DNA of 64,000 nt from FLUQ01 sp031550605 (GTDB lineage Bacteria; Desulfobacterota; Desulfovibrionia; Desulfovibrionales; Desulfovibrionaceae). Under the pieces are notes generated by a model that made no database searches, was not told the origin of the DNA, and worked only from the letters and a program-made list of their open reading frames with translations. Made by a program: the position numbers and the translations under genes. Where the stretch lies: assembly GCA_031550605.1 (NCBI GenBank), contig JAVBOK010000043.1, forward strand, positions 1 to 64,000, given 5' to 3'. Below are positions 9,218 through 17,299 of this stretch, piece after piece. Position 1 is the first letter of the stretch; the number at the start of each line of letters is the position of its first letter.

Positions 9218-9421
9218 TTACGCCTGATTCATCTTCCTGATTTTTTTCAGCAGACGCTTGCGGGCGGCGGCTTTCTTCTTTTTACGCATGACGCTGGGCT
9301 TTTCGTAATGCTGGCGTTTTTTCATTTCGGAAAGAATGCCGGCCTTTTCCACCTGCTTTTTAAAGCGGCGCAACGCGATGTCAAAGCTGTAGTCGTCGTC
9401 GTGAAGGTACACTCCGGGCAA
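9218..9421 (-). CDS. rpsU: 30S ribosomal protein S21
   Basis: Small-subunit ribosomal protein of 67 residues with the typical core ALRRFKKQVEKAGILSEMKK and a very basic tail. The longer open frame (to 9652) is not supported. A strong GGGAGGTGA at 9428-9436 sits correctly for a TTG start at 9419-9421, giving the N terminus MPGVYLHDDD. It has its own upstream promoter-like sequence and is followed by a hairpin and yqeY. Confidence 0.95.
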   Translation of the reverse strand: MPGVYLHDDDYSFDIALRRFKKQVEKAGILSEMKKRQHYEKPSVMRKKKKAAARKRLLKKIRKMNQA

Positions 9422-9485
9422 AGAAATCACCTCCCTTGGCGTCGTATGCCGTGCGGCGGGCAAACCGCCGTATCGTGAACGCCGA

Positions 9486-9513
9486 GTACTACGCGAAATT
9501 TGAAAAAAGGCAA
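9486..9513 (-). promoter_or_regulatory. Candidate sigma-70 promoter of rpsU
   Basis: On the minus strand TTGCCT (9508-9513) and TAGTAC (9486-9491) are 16 bases apart, about 65 bases upstream of the rpsU start. The -35 match is good and the -10 match moderate. The 249-base gap to radA otherwise shows no gene. Confidence 0.45.
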
Positions 9514-9670
9514 GCCTTCTCGGGAAAAAAGTACAACGTTCCGGGCAGCGGATCTTCATCTGGCGCTCACCGCGGCCGTTGAAGCGGCCAGGGCCGACGG
9601 AACGCGCAAGCTGGCGGAAAAGACCATGACCGCCACAGCGGGACTGCGGCATGCCTGTTCCCGCTGCCGT

Positions 9671-11077
9671 TTACTCTCCTTGCGCCGGGCGGGGGCGACC
9701 GGCGCCGTCGGGGCTTTGTCCGGCGCGCGAACGGCTGTTGCCGAAAAGAGCCTTCTGCAGGGCGGTCAGCGTGGCGATGCCGCCGTCCTTGCCTGTTTCC
9801 GGGTGAAACAGGGGCGCATATCCCAGACGCCGGGCCTGGTCAAAACGGATGACGTGGCCGAGCACAGGGCGTATCTGGCCGTTAAGATCCACTTCGCCCC
9901 AGAACAGGGCGCGTTCCGGCAGGGGGATATCGTAAAACGAGGACAAAACCGCCGCCACCAGGGCCAGGTCCATGCCGGGATCCTGCAGGCGCAGGCCGCC
10001 GCCGACCTTGGCATAAATATCCACCTGCGACAGGTTCAGACGCAGGCGTTTTTCCAGCACCGCCAGCAGCAGATGCAGGCGATTGACGTCAAAGCCCAGC
10101 CCCGTGCGCCGGGGAATGGCCAAAAATGTCCGGGTCACCAGAGCCTGCACTTCCACGGCAAAGGGGCGCTGTCCCTCAATGCCCATGACAACGGCCGTGC
10201 CGGACAGGGAAGGATCGCGCGCGCCCAGAAAATACGTCGAAGGATCGGGCACCAGCTCCATGCCCTGGCCCAGCATCTGGAACACCAGCAATTCCTGGTT
10301 GGGGCCAAAACGATTTTTCAGCACCCGCAGAATGCGGAACATCTGGTGCCGGTCCCCTTCCAGGGAAATGACCGTGTCCACAAGATGCTCCAGCAATTTC
10401 GGCCCGGCAATGGCTCCGTCCTTGGTCACATGCCCCACAAACAGCACGCAGGTGCCGCTTTTGCGACACATTTCCGCCACTTCCGTGGCCACGGCGCGCA
10501 CCTGTCCGACATTGCCGGGCAGGCCTTCGGCCTGGGGAGACGAGAGCGTTTGCACGGAATCGACAACCAGCAGGTCCGGCGGATTCGCGCCCTGCAACGC
10601 GGGGAAGATATCTTCCGCCTGCGAAGTGGCCAGGGCCTGCAGACCCTCGTGCAGCACTCCCAAACGGGCCGCCCTGGCCTTGATCTGGGCCAGCCCTTCT
10701 TCGCCGGACACATAGGCCGCCGTGCGGCCGGACGCGGCCACGGCCCCCGCAAGCTGCAACAGCAGAGTCGATTTGCCGATGCCCGGTTCCCCCCCCACCA
10801 GGACGGACGCGCCCGGCACCAGCCCGCCGCCCAGGATGCGGTCAAGGGCGTCCAGGCCGGTGGTGAACGCGGCGGAACCGGAATCAGGAGCGTCTTTCAG
10901 GGAAACAAGCGTCTCGCGGGTCTGGCTCGGCCGGGCGCCAAACCCTTTGTTCCGCTCCGGCGCGGCAAAGGCGGCTTCCAGCGTGTTCCACGCCTGGCAG
11001 GCCGCGCACTGGCCACGCCACTGCATGGACCGCGCGCCGCAGGCGCTGCAGATGTAAATTTCACGCTGCTTCGCCAT
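9671..11077 (-). CDS. radA: DNA repair protein RadA
   Basis: RecA-like ATPase with a C-terminal Lon-like domain; it promotes branch migration in homologous recombination. The 468 residues show an N-terminal four-Cys zinc finger (CSACG and CAACQ), Walker A GGEPGIGKST near residue 100, Walker B DLLVVDSVQTL, the RadA-specific KNRFG motif near residue 255, and a Lon-protease-like C-terminal domain. It starts ten bases after the zinc-ribbon membrane protein gene, so it belongs to the same run. Confidence 0.97.
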   Translation of the reverse strand: MAKQREIYICSACGARSMQWRGQCAACQAWNTLEAAFAAPERNKGFGARPSQTRETLVSLKDAPDSGSAAFTTGLDALDRILGGGLVPGASVLVGGEPGIGKSTLLLQLAGAVAASGRTAAYVSGEEGLAQIKARAARLGVLHEGLQALATSQAEDIFPALQGANPPDLLVVDSVQTLSSPQAEGLPGNVGQVRAVATEVAEMCRKSGTCVLFVGHVTKDGAIAGPKLLEHLVDTVISLEGDRHQMFRILRVLKNRFGPNQELLVFQMLGQGMELVPDPSTYFLGARDPSLSGTAVVMGIEGQRPFAVEVQALVTRTFLAIPRRTGLGFDVNRLHLLLAVLEKRLRLNLSQVDIYAKVGGGLRLQDPGMDLALVAAVLSSFYDIPLPERALFWGEVDLNGQIRPVLGHVIRFDQARRLGYAPLFHPETGKDGGIATLTALQKALFGNSRSRAGQSPDGAGRPRPAQGE

Positions 11078-11086
11078 GGGCGTTTC

Positions 11087-11962
11087 TTATTTCTTCGGCG
11101 CGGGGTCTTTCACATCGACGATCTTCACCCCGAACTCATACGTGGTATCCGGCGGATTGAAGAAGACGGTGATGAAAGGCACTTTCTTCTTGGGCTGAAT
11201 ATTGGTGTTGTTGGTCAGGATCTCCACCTGGTTCTTCAGGGCGTCTTCCAGTTCCTGTTTTGACAGAATCTGCAACTGGAAGAGCGAGAGCACGATGCCG
11301 CAATACTGCTGCCGCGCGGCCACGGGTTTGCCCTTGTCGTCGTACAGGGTCACTTCCAGCAAGATCAGTTCCTTGGGCACGGAGAAGTTGTTGACCACCT
11401 CGCCTTCGACAACCACCATGCGCCCGGCCTTTTCATTGTTGGCCACCACATACTGGCGCACGTTCTCCAGGGCCAGATGCTTGACCAACTCCTGCTGGGC
11501 GGCTTCCTTGCCCGCGTTCGCATCGGGTGTGGGCGCCGGTTTGCTGAACGAGGAAAACACCTTGTACCCGCCGTATCCCAACAAAACGAGAACGCAGAAA
11601 ATTCCGGCCAGGATCAGAACGCGGCTTTTGTTCTTCCAGCGGCCGGATGCGGGGGCTTTGCCCCCGGCAGGCGCCAGGACCACGTCGTCGGGTTCCTGAA
11701 AAGACGTCTCTTCACGGGGTTCGCCCGATGCCGGTGTATCCGGAATATTGCCGGAAAGAGGTGCGGACTCGGCCCGGACAGGCTCGGTCCGCGCGGGAGC
11801 GGGCGGCGGCGAAGAAGGAGAAGAAGCAGAAAAGGGATCCGTCAGTTCCGGCAGCGCAAACACATGGCCGCAGTTGGAGCAGCGGGCCTTGCGGCCGGGC
11901 ACGTACGCATGGTCGGGCACATTGAATTTTGTCTCGCAACTGGGGCAGGATGCTATCATCAA
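11087..11962 (-). CDS. Zinc-ribbon, single-pass membrane protein (DUF3426-like)
   Basis: A 291-residue protein with an N-terminal MJ0042-type zinc ribbon (CPSCETKF and CSNCGHVF, residues 6-35) and a Pro/Ala/Glu-rich linker. One membrane segment (about residues 118-138, RVLILAGIFCVLVLLGYGGY) precedes a C-terminal DUF3426-like region. The architecture predicts a cytoplasmic zinc ribbon with the rest outside the membrane. The family's function is unknown. It lies six bases after hpt and ten before radA. Confidence 0.85.
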   Translation of the reverse strand: MMIASCPSCETKFNVPDHAYVPGRKARCSNCGHVFALPELTDPFSASSPSSPPPAPARTEPVRAESAPLSGNIPDTPASGEPREETSFQEPDDVVLAPAGGKAPASGRWKNKSRVLILAGIFCVLVLLGYGGYKVFSSFSKPAPTPDANAGKEAAQQELVKHLALENVRQYVVANNEKAGRMVVVEGEVVNNFSVPKELILLEVTLYDDKGKPVAARQQYCGIVLSLFQLQILSKQELEDALKNQVEILTNNTNIQPKKKVPFITVFFNPPDTTYEFGVKIVDVKDPAPKK

Positions 11963-11968
11963 TAGCCT

Positions 11969-12508
11969 CTATTCGTTCAATATTTCATATATCGACGGCA
12001 GTTCGCGAAAACGCTCGGCATAGTCAAGTCCGTATCCGACGATAAATCCCCGCGACAAGCGAAAACCGACAAAATCCACATGTACGGGCACTTCGCGGCG
12101 CTCCACCTTGTCCACCAGAGCCGCCAGGCGCAAGGATCTCGCGCCCCGCGCCCGCATCTGGTGCAGCAGAAAATGCATGGTGTGGCCGGAATCTACCACA
12201 TCTTCCACCAAAAGCACATGCTTGCCGGACAGGGATATTTCCACGTCCTTGGTGAAGCTGATGGCCCGCGTGCTTTCCGTGCCGTCCCCGTAGCTGGCAA
12301 GGCGCACGAAATCCAGTTCCATTCCCGGAACCGCCATGTGCTTGACCAGATCGGAAAAGAACATGAACCCGCCCTTCAGCACGCAGATGACGACCAACGG
12401 TTCGCCCAGGTACAATTCGTTGATTTCCGCGGCAATGGCCTGCACCCGGCCGGCGATGGCCGTCTGGGAAAACAGTTCGCGCATGGGGTATTGTGCTCTT
12501 TGCATCAT
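11969..12508 (-). CDS. hpt: Hypoxanthine phosphoribosyltransferase
   Basis: Purine salvage enzyme that makes IMP or GMP from hypoxanthine or guanine and PRPP. The 179 residues carry the PRPP-binding loop VLLVEDVVDSGHTM near residue 100 and the N-terminal VVICVLKGGFMFFSDL. The C terminus has the FVGFRL and GYGLDYAERFR elements typical of the family. The start overlaps the stop of the upstream acetyltransferase by four bases (ATGA). Confidence 0.95.
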   Translation of the reverse strand: MMQRAQYPMRELFSQTAIAGRVQAIAAEINELYLGEPLVVICVLKGGFMFFSDLVKHMAVPGMELDFVRLASYGDGTESTRAISFTKDVEISLSGKHVLLVEDVVDSGHTMHFLLHQMRARGARSLRLAALVDKVERREVPVHVDFVGFRLSRGFIVGYGLDYAERFRELPSIYEILNE

Positions 12509-12969
12509 ACGGCCCGGATCATGGCGATTTCATCACAGTTGGGAAACTTGGGACAATGAATGCAATCCGTCCAGATCTTTTGCGGCAGCGACTCTTTGGG
12601 TATTTCATGGAACCCGGCGCTGGCGAAAAACTCCCGCTGGTACGTCAGGGAAAAAACCTGGGTCACGCCGAGGGCCACCGCCTCTTCCAGGCAGGCCCTG
12701 ACCAGTTGCAGGCCCAGCCCCTGGCGTCTGTATTTTTCAAGCACAAACAGCGAGCGCACTTCCGCCATGCGCTCCCAGCTGATGGCCAGGGCGCAGCACC
12801 CGGCCAGGACGCCGGCGTCCTGATCCTCCACCACAAAAAAATCGCGCAGACAGGTGTATATCTGGTTCAGTGAACGCGGCAGCAAAATGCCTTTGTTCGT
12901 CTCATCCATCAACAGGGCGTGAATGCCCGCCACATCTTTTGTATGCGCCTTGCGCAGCAGTACTGTCAT
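12505..12969 (-). CDS. N-acetylglutamate synthase-like GNAT acetyltransferase
   Basis: A 154-residue GNAT protein. The acetyl-CoA binding segment is VLEKYRRQGLGLQLV. The closing part, with LTYQREFFASAGFHEI and a Cys-rich C-terminal stretch (CIHCPKFPNC), resembles short stand-alone N-acetylglutamate synthases that feed arginine biosynthesis in many non-enteric bacteria. No arg genes are nearby, so the substrate is inferred from family similarity only. It overlaps hpt by four bases. Confidence 0.8.
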   Translation of the reverse strand: MTVLLRKAHTKDVAGIHALLMDETNKGILLPRSLNQIYTCLRDFFVVEDQDAGVLAGCCALAISWERMAEVRSLFVLEKYRRQGLGLQLVRACLEEAVALGVTQVFSLTYQREFFASAGFHEIPKESLPQKIWTDCIHCPKFPNCDEIAMIRAV

Positions 12970-12989
12970 CTTCCTTCCGATACCCTGGG

Positions 12990-13475
12990 CTATTCCATTA
13001 CTTTTTTGAGAAAATCCCGCAAATCCTTCTCCGAAACCAGGCCCGCCTGGTTGGCCACCGCCTCGCCCTTCCCGTTGTAAATCAAAAGGTGGGGTATACT
13101 GGAAACCCCCGCCGCGCGCACCAGGTCCGGCCCGGCCATGCGGATGGGGTAATTGAACTTCGTCTGCTTCATATACTCGGCCAGGGTCTTTTTATTTTCA
13201 TCAAGAGACGCGCCGACAAGGATCAGCTTGTCCTCGCCGAAGCTTTTGCGGATGCGCATCAGGCCGGGGATCTCTTCCCGGCAGGGCGGGCACCATGTGG
13301 CAAAAAAATTGACGACCACCACTTTACCCTTGTTGGCTATGACCATGGCCTGCACTTCGGCATAGGACAGAACGGCCGGTTCTTCCGGTGCGGCGGCATG
13401 CGCGGTTGGGACAGCCCGGGCCGCGAAAACGATACAAACCGCCAGCAGGGCGGCGATGCGGATTCTGTGTGTCAC
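12990..13475 (-). CDS. Exported TlpA-type thiol-disulfide oxidoreductase
   Basis: A 161-residue thioredoxin-fold protein with an N-terminal signal peptide ending near AHA, so it acts outside the cytoplasm. The active site WCPPC (Cys62, Cys65) and the cis-Pro loop SIPHLLIY are intact. I chose the GTG at 13473-13475 because AAGGAAG lies five bases upstream; the longer frame adds 11 residues before the signal peptide. It follows metH by 38 bases. The partner is unknown; reduction of periplasmic disulfides or cytochrome c maturation is typical of the family. Confidence 0.88.
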   Translation of the reverse strand: MTHRIRIAALLAVCIVFAARAVPTAHAAAPEEPAVLSYAEVQAMVIANKGKVVVVNFFATWCPPCREEIPGLMRIRKSFGEDKLILVGASLDENKKTLAEYMKQTKFNYPIRMAGPDLVRAAGVSSIPHLLIYNGKGEAVANQAGLVSEKDLRDFLKKVME

Positions 13476-13513
13476 GATTCTTCCTTTTGCCGGCGGCAAC
13501 GCCGCCACGGCGT

Positions 13514-15991
13514 TTACTCTACGCCATTTTTTCCGTCTCTTCCAGTTGCCTGTTCCGTCAGTTCGCGGGCAAGGCGCACCGCATCCACGGCGTCGGACGA
13601 ATACCGCGCGCCGATTGTTTCCGCAAATTCCGGGGTCACCACAGCCCCGCCCACCATGACCGGGATGGCCAGCCCTTCCGCGGCCAGCAGGCTTGGCGTA
13701 TCCCGCATGCGCACCATGGTGGTGGTCATCAGAGCCGACAGCCCGATGACGGCCGCTCTTTTTTCGCGGGCCGCGTCCACGATGGCGCGCGCCGGCACGT
13801 CCTTGCCCAGGTCGATGACGTCAAAACCGTGATTGCGCAGCATCAGATTGACGATATTCTTGCCGATGTCGTGAATATCGCCTTCCACGGTCGCTGTCAC
13901 TATAACCGTTTTTTTCCCTGCCCGCGCGTCTTTTTCCAGCAGGGGCCGCACTGCGGCAAAGGCGGTCTGCATGGTTTCCGCCGAACGGATGAGCTGGGGC
14001 AGAAAATATTCCCGCCGTTCGTATTTCGCGCCCACTTCGGTAATGGCCGGGATCAGCCGGTCGCCGACCAGGGCGAAAGGGTCGGTCCCGCGGTCCAGTT
14101 CGGCCCGCACCAGGGCCGTGATGTCGTCGATGCGGCCCAGAATGACGGCATCCTCCAGGCTGAGGACCGCGTTTTTTTCCACCCGGCCTCCGGCGGCGGC
14201 GCCGGAGGATCCCCCCGCCGGAATCGTGCCCCCGCCCGGCGTCCAATTCGCATGGGCGGCAATAAAACGCCCGGCCGCCGGATCCTTGCCGCCGAGCAGG
14301 TCCGCGGCGGCCACGGCTTCGCGGATTCTGGCGCTGCCGGGGTTGGCGATGCAGGCGCACAGCCCCGCTCCGGCAGCCATGCCCAGAAAAGCCCCGTTGA
14401 CCAGTTCCCGCGCCGGCAGGCCGAAAGAGACATTGGAAAGGCCCGCCGCCGTGGGCAGATGCAACGTTTCCGTGCAGTAGCGGATGACTGATGCGCATTC
14501 GCGCGCGGCCAGGGCGTTGGCGGAAATGGTCAGCACCAGCACGTCCACCATGGCCAGATGCCGTGGGACGCGCAGCCGTTCCATGTGCGCCAGCAGGTCT
14601 TCGATGATCGCGATGCGCTCGGCCGCGGTTTCCGGCAACTTTTTGCCGCGAAGCGGCAGCAGGATGAAGGGAGCGCCGAAATCCCGGCACAGCGGCCCCA
14701 ATGTTTCCATGTGCCCCGCTTCCCCGCTGATGGAATTGACCAGAGGGCAGGCGGGGTACGCTTTCAGCGCGGCGGCCACCGCCCCGGAATGCGACGAATC
14801 CAGCGAGAGCGGCACGCTGTGCCGGGCCGCCAGCCGGGCCACAAGGTCGGGCAGCAGCAAGACTTCATCCACCATGGGCGCGCCCACGTTGACGTCCAGA
14901 ATATGCGCGCCCGCGGCGACCTGCTCGTCGGAAAAACGCAGGGCCGTCGTGAATTCTCCGGCCGCAAGCTCCGCTGAAAGCTGCTTTTTGCCTGTGGGGT
15001 TGATGCGCTCGCCGATAATGCGGAAGGGCTCGTCAAACCCGATGCGCACCATGCTGGAACGGCTGGTGAGGGTGATGTGCCCCGCTTTCGCCCCGCTGCA
15101 GCGAACGCGGGCTTCCGGCCCCACGCGATCGCGCAGGGCCCTGATGTGCGCGGGTGTGGTGCCGCAGCACCCGCCCAGAAGTTGCGCGCCGGCGGCGGCG
15201 AATTGCGCGGCGGCCTCGGCGAACGGTTCCGGTGGCAGACGGAACACGGTTTCTCCGTTGACCAGTTCCGGCAGGCCTCCGTTGGGTTGCACCATCACCG
15301 GCACAGCGGAATGACGCAGCAGGCGGGATGCGGCGTCGACCATTTCCAGGGGGCCGGCGCTGCAGTTGGTGCCCAGAAAATCGACGCCCATGTTGGCGAA
15401 GGTCGCGGCGAACACTTCCGGCGCGGACCCGGTCAGGCTGACGGCGTTTTCAAAGGTCATGGACACGCCGACGGGAAGGGTTCCCTCCATACGCGCGGCA
15501 ACCACAGCCGCTCTGGCCTCGGCCAGATCGAACTGGGTTTCGATCAGCAACAGATCGACCCCGCCTTCGGTCAGGCCCCGGATCTGCTCGCGGAACGCCG
15601 CCGTCAACTCGTCGAAAGAAAGATCTCCCAGCGGCCACAGGAATTTGCCCACCGGCCCGATGCTGCCGGCCACGTAAATGGGGCGGTTCTGCTCGCCGGA
15701 CGCCTGACGAGCGGCATTTTTCGCGATTTCGGCCATGCGGCGATTGAAAGGCGCCGGTTCCAGCCCGGCAGGCAGTTTGAAGCATGTCCCGCCAAAGGTG
15801 TTGGTGGTCAGGATGTCGGCGCCGGCAAGAGCGTATTCCAGGTGGATGCCGCGCAGTACTTCGGGCCGGTCCAGACTGAATTGCTCCGGGCTGGCCCCGG
15901 CCGGCAGCCCCCTGGCCTGCAGCATGGTTCCCAGCCCCCCGTCAAAGAACAGGCGAACGCCGGAACGCAAGGCATCGCAAAACTGAGGCAT
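13514..15991 (-). CDS. metH: Cobalamin-dependent methionine synthase, short form
   Basis: Transfers a methyl group from methyltetrahydrofolate to homocysteine via cobalamin. In order, the 825 residues hold the homocysteine-binding barrel with zinc ligands GTNCSAG and GGCCGT, the pterin-binding barrel starting IIGERINPTG, a cobalamin cap domain, and a Rossmann cobalamin domain with the ligand motif EGDIHDIGKN. The C-terminal AdoMet reactivation domain is missing and the protein ends right after the cobalamin domain, as in other strict anaerobes; a separate activator would be needed. GGGAG sits six bases before the ATG. It is divergent from rpoH. I saw no cobalamin or SAM riboswitch in the 188-base gap. 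Confidence 0.93.
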   Translation of the reverse strand: MPQFCDALRSGVRLFFDGGLGTMLQARGLPAGASPEQFSLDRPEVLRGIHLEYALAGADILTTNTFGGTCFKLPAGLEPAPFNRRMAEIAKNAARQASGEQNRPIYVAGSIGPVGKFLWPLGDLSFDELTAAFREQIRGLTEGGVDLLLIETQFDLAEARAAVVAARMEGTLPVGVSMTFENAVSLTGSAPEVFAATFANMGVDFLGTNCSAGPLEMVDAASRLLRHSAVPVMVQPNGGLPELVNGETVFRLPPEPFAEAAAQFAAAGAQLLGGCCGTTPAHIRALRDRVGPEARVRCSGAKAGHITLTSRSSMVRIGFDEPFRIIGERINPTGKKQLSAELAAGEFTTALRFSDEQVAAGAHILDVNVGAPMVDEVLLLPDLVARLAARHSVPLSLDSSHSGAVAAALKAYPACPLVNSISGEAGHMETLGPLCRDFGAPFILLPLRGKKLPETAAERIAIIEDLLAHMERLRVPRHLAMVDVLVLTISANALAARECASVIRYCTETLHLPTAAGLSNVSFGLPARELVNGAFLGMAAGAGLCACIANPGSARIREAVAAADLLGGKDPAAGRFIAAHANWTPGGGTIPAGGSSGAAAGGRVEKNAVLSLEDAVILGRIDDITALVRAELDRGTDPFALVGDRLIPAITEVGAKYERREYFLPQLIRSAETMQTAFAAVRPLLEKDARAGKKTVIVTATVEGDIHDIGKNIVNLMLRNHGFDVIDLGKDVPARAIVDAAREKRAAVIGLSALMTTTMVRMRDTPSLLAAEGLAIPVMVGGAVVTPEFAETIGARYSSDAVDAVRLARELTEQATGRDGKNGVE

Positions 15992-16179
15992 AATTTTCTC
16001 CCATACGGATAATGTTCCGCTTTCCTACTGAAAATCGTTGAAAAGAACAAATAAAAACTGTAAGTATAAGACTGGCGCACCATGAGCCGCACCCGGCGGC
16101 GGGCGTTCCGACCGCAAGGGCTGAAGGCGTGAGAGAGTGCCCTTTTCTCCATTCGAAGCTTCTGGTAAGGATCGCCATC

Positions 16180-17289
16180 ATGAAAACGAAACATGCCGCC
16201 CGCAACGCGCCCCTTCCCGCGAACGCGGACGAAACGGAAAAAACGGACGATTTCTTCGATGCCGAAGAATCCGAAGATGACAATGCGGAAGCGCTTCTTG
16301 ACGATCCGGAAGATCTGGACATCGCCGTGGACGGCGAGGGCGACGGCATGCCCGCGCGCGGCGGCTTTGACCTGCTGGTTGAACAGTCCGCGCCGGACCA
16401 TCTGCCCATGCCGTTGCACCGGCGCGGCGCACGCGACAGCCTGAGCCTGTACCTGCAGGAAGTCAGCCGCTTTCCCCTGCTGACCCCGGAAGAAGAATAC
16501 TCCCTTGCCCGCAAGGTTCTTGATGAAAACGACCCGGATGCTGCCTTTCGCCTGGTGTCGTCGCATCTGCGTCTGGTGGTCAAAATCGCCATGGATTTCC
16601 AGCGCCGCTGGATGCAGAACGTGCTCGACCTGATCCAGGAAGGCAACGTGGGCCTGATGCGCGCCGTGCACAAGTTCGACCCGGAAAAAGGCATCAAGTT
16701 TTCCTACTACGCCGCTTTCTGGATCAAGGCCTACATCCTGAAGTTCATCATGGACAACTGGCGCATGGTCAAAATCGGCACAACCCAGGCCCAGCGCAAA
16801 CTGTTCTACAACCTGAACAAGGAACGCCAAAAACTGATCGCCCAGGGCTTTGACCCCGACGCCGCGACCCTGTCCAAAAGCCTGAACGTCAGCGAAGACC
16901 AGGTTGTGGAAATGGAACAGCGCATGGATGGGGCCGATGTGTCGCTGGATGCGCCGCTCAATTCCGAAGAATCCCAGGGAGCCAGCCGCATCGAGCTTTT
17001 GCCGTCTCTGGGGCCCGGCATCGAAGAAGTGCTGGCGGATACCGAAATCGCGACCATGGTCCGCGACCGGCTGGAAAGCATTATCCCTTTGCTTTCGGAA
17101 AAAGAGGCGTATATTCTTGAGCGTCGTTTGCTGACGGACGATCCCGTCACCCTGCGGGAAATCGGCGAACGGTACGACATCACCCGCGAGCGGGTGCGCC
17201 AGATAGAGGCCCGGCTGCTGCAAAAAGTGCGCGATCACCTGTTCAAGGAAATCAAAGACTTTTCTTCGGACTGGGTCAAAGAGGAATAA
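16180..17289 (+). CDS. rpoH: Heat-shock sigma factor RpoH (sigma-32 type)
   Basis: Alternative sigma factor of 369 residues. Region 1.2/2 shows DSLSLYLQEVSRFPLL, LIQEGNVGLMRAVHKF and the diagnostic FSYYAAFWIKAYILKFIM. The RpoH box area follows, and region 4.2 has ITRERVRQIEARLLQKVR. A strongly acidic, low-complexity extension of about 75 residues precedes region 1.2, which typical RpoH (about 285-300 residues) lacks. I chose the ATG at 16180, with AAGGA upstream, over an in-frame ATG 17 codons earlier. The TPR lipoprotein gene starts ten bases downstream. Confidence 0.92.
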   Translation: MKTKHAARNAPLPANADETEKTDDFFDAEESEDDNAEALLDDPEDLDIAVDGEGDGMPARGGFDLLVEQSAPDHLPMPLHRRGARDSLSLYLQEVSRFPLLTPEEEYSLARKVLDENDPDAAFRLVSSHLRLVVKIAMDFQRRWMQNVLDLIQEGNVGLMRAVHKFDPEKGIKFSYYAAFWIKAYILKFIMDNWRMVKIGTTQAQRKLFYNLNKERQKLIAQGFDPDAATLSKSLNVSEDQVVEMEQRMDGADVSLDAPLNSEESQGASRIELLPSLGPGIEEVLADTEIATMVRDRLESIIPLLSEKEAYILERRLLTDDPVTLREIGERYDITRERVRQIEARLLQKVRDHLFKEIKDFSSDWVKEE

Positions 17290-17299
17290 CGGTACGCTC

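Noticed and set aside
15992..16179. Cobalamin or SAM riboswitch before metH
   Set aside because: I looked for conserved B12-box or SAM-box elements on the minus strand and saw none.
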